Made by a program: the position numbers and the translations under genes
Shown: positions 13,270 through 19,033 of the stretch, in pieces
Position numbering within the stretch: position 1 is the first letter of the stretch
How the letters are laid out: the number at the start of each line of letters is the position of its first letter
Notes under the pieces: model-generated
Database searches by the model: none
Told to the model about the DNA's origin: nothing
What the model saw: only the letters and a program-made list of their open reading frames with translations
Assembly: GCA_023402505.1 (NCBI GenBank)
Contig: JAEYGD010000097.1
Location: forward strand, 1 to 19,033
Source of the DNA: Actinomycetes bacterium
Lineage (GTDB): Bacteria > Actinomycetota > Actinomycetes > Mycobacteriales > Micromonosporaceae
Direction of reading: 5' to 3'
DNA length: 19,033 bases

Positions 13270-14271
13270 TCAGTACATCGAAACGTGAACATGGTTTGTG
13301 TGGTCGGCGGCGGGACTGCCACCACCGCTGTACGCCCGCCAGCCGGTGTTCGGCATCCAGATCTGCCGATACCAGATCACGTACATCACGCCCAGCCGGC
13401 TCGCGTTGCTCTTGAGGTACGCCGCGAGCTTGTCGCCGTACGCCTTGTCCCCGCCGGTGGCCGAGACGTTCTCGAACCCGCCCGGCGCGGCCGAGAAGTC
13501 GCACGCCTTCCCCTTCGGGTGCTCGCCGTCACCGCCGCTGCGGAAGCAGGAGACGTGCCGTTTGTAACCGGCGGCCTGGGACTGCTTGAGCATGTGCAGC
13601 GTGCGCGGTGTGATGCAGCCCGAGGTGGTCGGGTCGTCCACCGAGCAGGACTCCGACGGCCAGGAGCCGTCCGAGTTGCGCGGGGCGGGCTTGGCGCTGG
13701 CCGCCAGGTTGCCGAACCCGGAGCCGCCGCCGGAGCTGACCGAGGCGAGCGCCGCCTCGGCGGCCTTCTTGTTCTTCGCCAGCACGGCCGCCTGTTTCGT
13801 CTGCTCCCGCACCTCGGCGTCGACGGCGATCTTCGCCTCGTTGGCCGCCTGCCGGGCCTCGGTCAGCTCCCGGACCTTCCGGCCGTCCCGCTGGGCCATC
13901 GTGTCGAGGCTCGCCACCCGCTCCAGGAACACGTCCGGCGACTTGCTCTCCAGCAGCATCGCCGCCGAGGAGAGCCGGCCCAGCCGGTACGACTGCGCGG
14001 CCACCTCGCCCACCTGCGCGCTCAGGTCGACCATCCGGACCTCGATGGCCTTCAGCTCCGCCGTCAGCGCCTTCTGCCGGCGCTTGGAGTTGTCCAGCTT
14101 GGCGGTCGCCTCGATGTGCGCCTTGGCGGCGGCCGTCAGGGCGTCCCGCAGCTTCTTGGTGCCGCCCTCGTTGGGCTCCGCGTGCGCGGGCACGGCGCTG
14201 AGCAGCACCGCCAGGGCGGCGAGGAGGGCGATCAGCGGGCCGCGACGCCCGCGGGGCAGGGTCGTACGCAC
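13270..14271 (-). CDS. Secreted coiled-coil protein with C-terminal ARB_07466/M15-like domain
   Basis: The 333-aa product starts with a Sec signal peptide ending AHA before EPNEGG (cleavage about 31/32). A long Ala/Lys/Glu-rich coiled coil (about 36-175) follows, like the N-termini of secreted peptidoglycan hydrolases, then a Gly/Ser linker. The C-terminal domain (about 205-333) has four cysteines and the pattern HVSCFRSGG, GEHPKGKACDF, RLGVMYVIWYRQIW and HTNHVHVSMY. HxxGxxxD (H251, D258) and HxH (H327, H329) recall the zinc ligands of M15 D-Ala-D-Ala peptidases, so a cell-wall role is plausible. Start: GTG at 14271 after GGAAGGA with 6-nt spacing. ATG 14289 and GTG 14454 are in-frame alternatives; the last would bury the signal peptide. 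Confidence 0.8.
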   Translation of the reverse strand: MRTTLPRGRRGPLIALLAALAVLLSAVPAHAEPNEGGTKKLRDALTAAAKAHIEATAKLDNSKRRQKALTAELKAIEVRMVDLSAQVGEVAAQSYRLGRLSSAAMLLESKSPDVFLERVASLDTMAQRDGRKVRELTEARQAANEAKIAVDAEVREQTKQAAVLAKNKKAAEAALASVSSGGGSGFGNLAASAKPAPRNSDGSWPSESCSVDDPTTSGCITPRTLHMLKQSQAAGYKRHVSCFRSGGDGEHPKGKACDFSAAPGGFENVSATGGDKAYGDKLAAYLKSNASRLGVMYVIWYRQIWMPNTGWRAYSGGGSPAADHTNHVHVSMY

Positions 14272-14371
14272 GGTGCATCCTTCCGTCATCCGCCGGCCCC
14301 CGGTGGTTGCCACTGCGCGGCGGCGGTCCCACCGGCGCCGGGCGGCGGCCTGCTGGCGGAGACCGCCGGAC

Positions 14372-14377
14372 ACGATA
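14372..14377 (-). promoter_or_regulatory. Possible -10 hexamer for the coiled-coil gene
   Basis: The minus strand reads TATCGT here, a TAnnnT match about 100 nt upstream of the GTG at 14271 and downstream of the operon-end hairpin at 14417-14448. No good -35 is seen. The surrounding 14272-14450 stretch otherwise holds only the hairpin and GC-rich sequence with no supported gene. Confidence 0.2.
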
Positions 14378-14416
14378 CCGGACCGGCCGCCCCTGACCAG
14401 GCCCCCGACCCGGCGA

Positions 14417-14448
14417 ACCATCGAACATCGACGCTCCGTCGCGATGGT
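14417..14448 (-). terminator. Bulged 12-bp hairpin at the end of the signalling operon
   Basis: The outer stem ACCATCG/CGATGGT (14417-14423 and 14442-14448) stacks on the inner stem CGACG/CGTCG (14429-14433 and 14437-14441). The loop is CTC on the plus strand and there is a one-sided 5-nt bulge. It begins 2 nt after the stop codon of the inositol-monophosphatase-like gene. Position and stem length support a terminator; there is no T tract. Confidence 0.5.
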
Positions 14449-14450
14449 CG

Positions 14451-15263
14451 TCACGCTCCGCCGAGCAACACGTCGCGGACCTCCGTCCAGACCCGCTCGT
14501 TCGCGGCGACGAGCAGGCCCTCACCCTCGTCGGCCGGGTGGTAGTCGGTGCCGTCGAACCGGCGGGCGACACCGCCGGCCGCGCGCACCAGGAGGGTGCC
14601 GGGCGCGTGGTCCCAGGGCAGGGTGCGCCAGAAGAGCACGAACTGCTGCTCGCCGGTGAGCACGTCCAGGTATTCCCGCCCGGCGCAGTGCTGCCCGGGG
14701 AGCAGCTCACCGAGCCGCTCGCCGCCGGTCTCCACCCGCCGCCGGGCCGACGGCGGCAGGAAGCGGGACATCGCCGCGCCGCGCAGCCCACCGGGCGCCG
14801 CGGACACGCCGGTCGTCCGCACCGGGCGCCCGTCGAGGTACGTCCCCTCGCCGGCCCGCGCGACGGCGATGGTGTCGGCCAGCGGGTCGAGCACCCACGC
14901 GGCGGCCGGCTGCCCGTCGGTCAGCAGGGCGACCATCAGAGCGAACGGACGGCGGCCGGCGGCGAAGTTGGCGGTGCCGTCGACCGGGTCAACCAGCCAG
15001 ACGTCGCCCGACCGGCGCAGGTGCCGCAGCAGTCCCGGGTCGTCGGCGACCGCCTCCTCGCCGACCACCACCGAGCGGGGCCGCAGGCGGCGCAGGCCCG
15101 CCGAGATCAGCTCCTCGGCCTGCCGGTCGGCGACGGTGACGAGGTCGCCGGGGGCCTTCTCCGCCACGTCGTCGTCGTCGAGCTTGCGGAACAGCGGCAG
15201 CACGGCCTCGTCGGCCACCTCGCGCAGGAGCACACCGACGTCGTGGAGCAGGGTGTCAGCCAC
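14451..15263 (-). CDS. Inositol monophosphatase family protein
   Basis: The 270-aa protein has the metal-dependent phosphatase motifs in order: GDLVTVAD (39-46), VGEE (67-70), WLVDPVDGTANF (89-100) and WDHAPG (217-222), a variant of WDxAAG. The conserved Glu and Asp residues bind Mg2+, so an active phosphomonoesterase is likely. The family acts on inositol phosphate, histidinol phosphate, fructose-1,6-bisphosphate or PAP, and sequence alone does not choose among these. Start: GTG at 15263 with no clear Shine-Dalgarno, overlapping the response-regulator end by 8 nt, so it is probably translated by coupling. Being last in a phosphorelay operon is unusual for this enzyme. Confidence 0.9.
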   Translation of the reverse strand: MADTLLHDVGVLLREVADEAVLPLFRKLDDDDVAEKAPGDLVTVADRQAEELISAGLRRLRPRSVVVGEEAVADDPGLLRHLRRSGDVWLVDPVDGTANFAAGRRPFALMVALLTDGQPAAAWVLDPLADTIAVARAGEGTYLDGRPVRTTGVSAAPGGLRGAAMSRFLPPSARRRVETGGERLGELLPGQHCAGREYLDVLTGEQQFVLFWRTLPWDHAPGTLLVRAAGGVARRFDGTDYHPADEGEGLLVAANERVWTEVRDVLLGGA

Positions 15264-15708
15264 GCGGCGGGAGCTTGACCACGCTGACGAAGAACTCGTC
15301 GATCTGCCGCACCACGGAGATGAACCGGTCGAAGTCCACCGGCTTGGTCACGTACGCGTTGGCGTGGAGCTGGTAGCTGCGCAGGATGTCCTCGTCGGCC
15401 TGCGAGGTGGTGAGGACCACGACCGGGATCCGGCAGAGCTCCTCGTCCTTCTTGATCTCGGCGAGCACCTCCCGCCCGTCCCGGCGGGGAAGGTTCAGGT
15501 CGAGCAGGATCAGGTCCGGCACCACCGCGTCGGCGTACGGGCCCTCGCGCCGCAGGTACGCCAGGGCCTCGGCGCCATCGGACACCACGGTCAGGCGGTT
15601 GCGGAGCTTGTGCTCCTCGAACGCCTCCTGGGTCATCAGCACGTCGCCCGGGTCGTCCTCGACCAGCAGCACCTCGATCGGGCTGTTGCCGTCCGCCGGC
15701 ACGGTCAT
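15256..15708 (-). CDS. Single-domain response regulator (CheY/Rcp1-like)
   Basis: The 150-aa protein is a lone receiver domain without an output domain. It has the acidic pair D18/D19 in LLVEDDPGD, phosphoacceptor D70 in LILLDLNLP, T100 in VVLTTS and K122 in YVTKP. The wording EDDPGDVLMTQEAF and the RDGREVL loop match the Rcp1-type receivers that partner phytochrome-like histidine kinases. It probably receives phosphate from the kinase encoded just upstream and passes the signal by protein contact or as a phosphate shuttle. The ATG at 15708 forms ATGA with the kinase stop and has GGGAGG 7 nt upstream. Confidence 0.92.
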   Translation of the reverse strand: MTVPADGNSPIEVLLVEDDPGDVLMTQEAFEEHKLRNRLTVVSDGAEALAYLRREGPYADAVVPDLILLDLNLPRRDGREVLAEIKKDEELCRIPVVVLTTSQADEDILRSYQLHANAYVTKPVDFDRFISVVRQIDEFFVSVVKLPPRG

Positions 15709-17456
15709 CCCACCGCCTCCCTCATGTCACCCGTTCTACCGCCTCCGGGCGCCCCGGCGGGGCCGTCCGGTCCATCCGTCCGGCCGTCGTCGCCCGGCCC
15801 GCCGCCCGCGTCGGCGGACGTCTCCGGACCGGAAGCCGCGTCCTGCACCGGCGCGGCGGTGCCGCCGTCCGTGGCACCGTCCTCGGCGCCGTCCTCGCCC
15901 GCCTCGACGTCCTCGGGCAGCGCGGGCAGCGTGAAGCGGATCGCCGTCCCCTCGGGGACGCTGGTGTCCACCCAGACCCGGCCGCCGTGGTACTCGACGA
16001 TCTTCTTGACGATCGCCAGCCCGATGCCGGTGCCCGGGTACGCGTCCTTCGCATGCAGCCGCTGGAAGATGACGAAGATCTTGTCGGCGAACTCCGGCTC
16101 GATCCCGATGCCGTTGTCCTGGCAGCTGATCTCCCACTCGTCGCCGACCAGGCGCGCCGACACGTGCACCTTCGGTGGTACGTCCGGCCGGCGGAACTTG
16201 ATCGAGTTGCTGACCAGGTTGGCGAGCAGGTTCGTCAGCAGCGGCTCCTCACCCCGGATCACCGGCAGCTCGCCCCAGGTCAGCTCCGCGTCGGCGTACT
16301 GGCGGGCGGCCTCGGTCTGCCCCGCCACGTCGCCCATCACCTTGTTGAGGTCGACCTCGGTGAAGCCGGCGGTGAGCCGGCCGATCCGGGAGAAGGCCAG
16401 CAGGTCGTTGATGAGGCGCTGCATCCGCTGCGCCCCGTCCACCGCGAAGGCGATGTACTGGTCGGCCCGCTCGTCGAGCTGGCCGGCGTACCGCCGCTGG
16501 AGCAGCTGGCAGAAGCTCGCCACCTTGCGCAGCGGCTCCTGCAGGTCGTGCGACGCGACGTACGCGAACTGCTCCAGGTCGCGGTTGGATCGGGTCAGCT
16601 CCTCGGCTTGCTTCTGGAGCTGGCTGTTGACCCACTCGATCCGCTCGCGGGCCTCGCGTACCTCGTCGAGGTCCCGGGCGATCTTCTGCCGCATGGCGTC
16701 CACGTCGTGGGCGAGCCCCACGAACTCCGGGGGACCGGAGCCCGCGATGCGGTGCCGGTAGTCGCCCTCGGCGACCTCCCGGACCTGCCCAGCGACGTCG
16801 GTCAACGGCCGGACCACGATCCGGTCCAGCGAGACCAGCAGCACCGCTCCGGCGACCATCACCACCAGCGCCGCCACGATCAGCAGCACGACCAGCATGG
16901 TGCTGGTGCGGTAGATGTTGTCGGCGCCGATCTCGCGTTCGGCCAGGATGCCCTCCTGGAGGGCGGCGACCGAGGAGCGGATCCCGTCGAAGCGTTGCCG
17001 GGTCTGGTCACCGATCAGTGCCTGGCCGGCCGCTGTCCCGTCAGCGCGGGTGGCCTCGATGACCGGCTCGGCGACCGCCCCGCGCCAGTCGGCGGCCCGT
17101 GCCTCGACCTCGTCCAGCTGCCGCGCCAGCGCCGGGTACGGGTCGAGCAGCGACCGCATGTTCCGGTAGAGGTCCTGCTCCCGTTCCAGGCTCGCGCCGT
17201 ACGGCGTGAGGTTCTCCGGGTCGGCGGTGACGGCGTACCCGCGGACCGCGGTCTCCTGGTTGACCAGGACCGCGAGCAGTTCCTGGGACTGGGCGCGCGC
17301 CGGACCCCAACGGTCCAGCACCTCGTGGGTGTACTGGCGGTTCTGCGCCGCCACCGCGATGACGGCGGCGACCAGGATGCCCAGCAGCACGCCGACCACG
17401 GCGAGCAGCGCCACCACCCGCTGGCGCAGGGTCCAGCCGCGGATCCCCGCCTTCAC
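15705..17456 (-). CDS. Membrane sensor histidine kinase with CHASE3 and HAMP domains
   Basis: The 583-aa protein has a membrane helix at 12-37, an extracytoplasmic CHASE3-like helical sensor (about 40-180, with NQETAVRGYAVTADP), a second helix (185-210), HAMP (about 205-262) and a coiled linker. The dimerisation domain has the phytochrome-type H box FAYVASHDLQEPLRKV with phosphoacceptor H303. The ATPase domain has N417 in the N box, DNGIG (447-451) and GTGIGL (475-480). The last ~65 residues are a Gly/Asp/Pro-rich disordered tail, longer than usual. The stimulus is unknown. Start: GTG at 17456, overlapping the stop of the phosphatase gene as GTGA. It is the centre of the four-gene operon. Confidence 0.94.
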   Translation of the reverse strand: MKAGIRGWTLRQRVVALLAVVGVLLGILVAAVIAVAAQNRQYTHEVLDRWGPARAQSQELLAVLVNQETAVRGYAVTADPENLTPYGASLEREQDLYRNMRSLLDPYPALARQLDEVEARAADWRGAVAEPVIEATRADGTAAGQALIGDQTRQRFDGIRSSVAALQEGILAEREIGADNIYRTSTMLVVLLIVAALVVMVAGAVLLVSLDRIVVRPLTDVAGQVREVAEGDYRHRIAGSGPPEFVGLAHDVDAMRQKIARDLDEVREARERIEWVNSQLQKQAEELTRSNRDLEQFAYVASHDLQEPLRKVASFCQLLQRRYAGQLDERADQYIAFAVDGAQRMQRLINDLLAFSRIGRLTAGFTEVDLNKVMGDVAGQTEAARQYADAELTWGELPVIRGEEPLLTNLLANLVSNSIKFRRPDVPPKVHVSARLVGDEWEISCQDNGIGIEPEFADKIFVIFQRLHAKDAYPGTGIGLAIVKKIVEYHGGRVWVDTSVPEGTAIRFTLPALPEDVEAGEDGAEDGATDGGTAAPVQDAASGPETSADAGGGPGDDGRTDGPDGPAGAPGGGRTGDMREAVG

Positions 17457-18703
17457 CGGTCACCGCCACGGCTCACCAGCAGCATGGCGACGTCGTCGGC
17501 GAGCGGACCGCCGTTGAGCTGCTCGGCGCTGCCCACCAGCCAGGCCGGCAGCTCGGGCAGGGACACCCCCGTGGTGGCCGGGTCGGCGAGCAGGCCCACC
17601 AGGCCGTCCACGTCCAGCCGTTCGTCGCCCTCGCCCACGCGCCCCTCGATCAGGCCGTCGGTGTACATCAACAGGGACCAGTCCTCGGTGTCGAACTCCA
17701 GGTCGTACGCGACGGGCCGGCGCGGCCGTACGCCGAGCAGCAGCCCGCCCGGCGCCGGGACGGGTGCGACGCGCCCCCCGGCGAGCAGCAGCGGCGGCGG
17801 ATGGCCGGCCAGCCGGACGGTGGCCCGGTTGGCGGCCAGGTGCAGCCGGGTGGTGGCGACCGTCGCGAAGATCTCCTGGAGCCGTCGTTCGCTCATCAGC
17901 ACCTGCTCCAGGGCCGGCAGGACCTCGTCGTCCGGCACCCCGGCCAGGATCAGCGCCCGCCAGGCGACCCGCAGCTCGACGCCGAGCGCGGCCTCGTCCA
18001 CCCCGTGCCCGCACACGTCGCCGACGATCAGGTCGACCCGGTCCGGGCTGGTCTGCACCACGTCGAAGAAGTCGCCACCGATGAGCGCGGCGTGCCGGCC
18101 GGGCCGGTAGAACGTGTGCACCGCGACCTGGTCGGTGGACATCAACGGCTGCGGCAGCAGGCCCCGCTCCAGGCGGGCCGACTCGGCCTGGCGCAGCTCC
18201 ACCTCGCGGAGCCGGCGGGCGTTCTCGTCGGCGCGCTTGCGCTCGACCGCGTACCGCAGCGCGCGGGTCAGCAGCACCCCGTCGACCTGGCCCTTGACCA
18301 GGTAGTCCTGTGCGCCCTCGGCGACCGCCACGATGCCGAGGTGCTCGTCGGACCGGCCGGTGAGCACGCAGACCGCGGCTCCGCTGGCCATCTCCAGCAC
18401 CTGGCGCAGCCCGTCGATGCCCTGTGCGTCGGGCAGCCCGAGGTCGAGCAGCACGCAGTCCACGCCGAACACCCGCTGGCGGGCCTCGCTGAGACTGGTC
18501 GCCACGGCCAGGTCGATGCCCGAGTTGGTCTCGGCGAGCAGCTCGCCGACGAGGAAGGCGTCGCCCTCGTCGTCCTCGACCAGCAGCACCCGGAGCCGCT
18601 CGCCGGGCGGCACGCTGGTGCTGCGCCCGAAACCGCCGAGCGGGTCACCCCGGGGCACGACGGAAGGACCGGCCAGGCCGGTCCCCCGGTGCGGCCGGGT
18701 CAC
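17453..18703 (-). CDS. Receiver domain fused to SpoIIE-type PP2C phosphatase
   Basis: With the GTG at 18703 the product is 416 aa. After a Pro/Arg/Gly-rich leader comes a receiver domain (about 37-155) with acidic D44/D45 in LLVEDDEGD, phosphoacceptor D87 in VLLDLGLPD, and YLVKG supplying the lysine. A coiled linker leads to a PP2C/SpoIIE domain with GGDFFDVV, VGDVCGHGVDEAAL, MYTDGLIEGR and ADDVAMLLVSR, which carry the metal-binding aspartates. Such proteins dephosphorylate anti-sigma antagonists in general stress control, with phosphorylation of the receiver setting activity. The start is uncertain: GGAAGGAG (18747-18740) stands 6 nt before an in-frame ATC at 18733, while GTG at 18703, 18658 and 18613 lack a Shine-Dalgarno. 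It is the first gene of the operon. Confidence 0.9.
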   Translation of the reverse strand: MTRPHRGTGLAGPSVVPRGDPLGGFGRSTSVPPGERLRVLLVEDDEGDAFLVGELLAETNSGIDLAVATSLSEARQRVFGVDCVLLDLGLPDAQGIDGLRQVLEMASGAAVCVLTGRSDEHLGIVAVAEGAQDYLVKGQVDGVLLTRALRYAVERKRADENARRLREVELRQAESARLERGLLPQPLMSTDQVAVHTFYRPGRHAALIGGDFFDVVQTSPDRVDLIVGDVCGHGVDEAALGVELRVAWRALILAGVPDDEVLPALEQVLMSERRLQEIFATVATTRLHLAANRATVRLAGHPPPLLLAGGRVAPVPAPGGLLLGVRPRRPVAYDLEFDTEDWSLLMYTDGLIEGRVGEGDERLDVDGLVGLLADPATTGVSLPELPAWLVGSAEQLNGGPLADDVAMLLVSRGGDR

Positions 18704-18949
18704 CGCCGCGAGACGCGGGAGGTCGCTGGTGATGTCGGGCTCCTTCCGAGTGCCCTGCTGATCCTGTATTAGACAACGGTCGCACACAACACGACGGGCT
18801 CGGCTCGGCCACCGATGCCGCGGATCACGGGAAAGCAAGGGACGAAACAGACGATTCCGTCGCGCGACAGCCCGGTTCGCCGTACCGGGAGTCCCACCCT
18901 CGGGGACGGGAGTGCAGGATGGTCCCACCCCCGTCCCAGAGGAGTCCCC
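18704..18949. promoter_or_regulatory. Divergent intergenic region with hairpins and a 9-bp direct repeat
   Basis: The region lies between the phosphatase gene and the plus-strand gene at 18950. It contains GGAAGGAG on the minus strand (18747-18740), an AT-rich CTAATACAG on the minus strand near 18772-18764 that could be part of a promoter, a 10-bp palindrome GTCGCGCGAC (18859-18868), a hairpin CCCGGT/ACCGGG (18871-18876 and 18884-18889), a hairpin GTCCC/GGGAC (18891-18895 and 18903-18907), and a direct repeat GTCCCACCC at 18891-18899 and 18922-18930, 31 bp apart. No promoter is assigned with confidence. Confidence 0.35.
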
Positions 18950-19033
18950 GTGGGCGTCCCCTCCATCCCGACCAGGAAGCGCGGCACCGCCGGCGGACCG
19001 CCGCTCGCCCTCGCCGCCGACCGTGCGCTGGTC
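18950..19033 (+). CDS. Unrecognised gene, first 28 codons only
   Basis: A GTG at 18950 follows AGAGGAG (18938-18944) with 5-nt spacing, a good ribosome binding site. The frame stays open to the window edge with strongly GC-biased third positions. The visible N-terminus (MGVPSIPTRKRGTAGG and on) is basic and Gly/Pro-rich with no signal peptide or motif I recognise, so no function is offered. It is divergent from the signalling operon, which makes a shared regulatory region possible. Confidence 0.55.
   Translation, partial: MGVPSIPTRKRGTAGGPPLALAADRALV

Noticed and set aside
14272..14454. N-terminal extension of the coiled-coil protein from the GTG at 14454, which overlaps the IMPase stop as GTGA
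   Set aside because: It would put 61 Arg-rich residues before a complete signal peptide and would span a strong hairpin at 14417-14448. GTG 14271 has a better Shine-Dalgarno.
1..19033. CRISPR arrays, tRNA genes, insertion sequences or phage genes
   Set aside because: No regularly spaced repeats with spacers, no cloverleaf-like sequence and no transposase or integrase motifs were seen. The only tandem repeat is the two-copy unit at 5543-5667.

Overview
The window is high-GC DNA (third codon positions almost all G or C, many GTG or TTG starts, many 1-8 nt gene overlaps) and looks like a chromosomal segment of a filamentous actinomycete. Micromonosporaceae, for example Micromonospora, is my best guess. 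That guess rests on overall style and on the interspersed short repeats, not on a marker gene. I see no tRNA, rRNA, CRISPR array, insertion sequence or phage gene.

Layout, left to right. (1) 1-899, minus: N-terminal part of a RecQ-type helicase, cut by the window edge. (2) 1000-1809, plus: a secreted lipoprotein of LppX/LprG type. (3) 1898-2644, minus: an SDR oxidoreductase. (4) 2669-2756: a compact hairpin and then a long nested inverted repeat, at the 3' end of the next operon. (5) 2763-7616, minus: a complete branched-chain amino acid type ABC importer, transcribed as binding protein (livK), ATPase (livG), a tandem 59-bp repeat carrying two overlapping 20-codon frames, ATPase (livF), permease (livH), permease (livM). 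(6) 7962-9954, plus: a potassium uptake pair, ktrB (TrkH type) and ktrA (RCK subunit). (7) 9947-11608, minus: a membrane Ser/Thr kinase with an extracellular CBM2-like domain; its 3' end overlaps ktrA and contains an A AAA AAG slippery heptamer. (8) 11680-13233 and 13270-14271, minus: a membrane protein with a spermidine-synthase-like domain, and a secreted coiled-coil protein with a C-terminal HxxGxxxD...HxH domain. (9) 14451-18703, minus: a tightly overlapped signalling operon of receiver-SpoIIE phosphatase, CHASE3 histidine kinase, single-domain response regulator and inositol-monophosphatase-like enzyme, followed by a bulged hairpin. (10) 18950-19033, plus: the first 28 codons of an unrecognised gene.

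How the parts work together. The liv genes form one ATP-driven importer. KtrA gates KtrB. The histidine kinase and the two receiver proteins probably form a phosphorelay-like module ending in PP2C output, with the phosphatase-fold enzyme translated from the same message. The least ordinary items are the intercistronic repeat that supplies start, stop and Shine-Dalgarno signals at gene junctions in the liv operon, and the possible -1 frameshift that would give the kinase an eight-aspartate tail. I found no clear candidate for a wholly new defence or biosynthetic system here.
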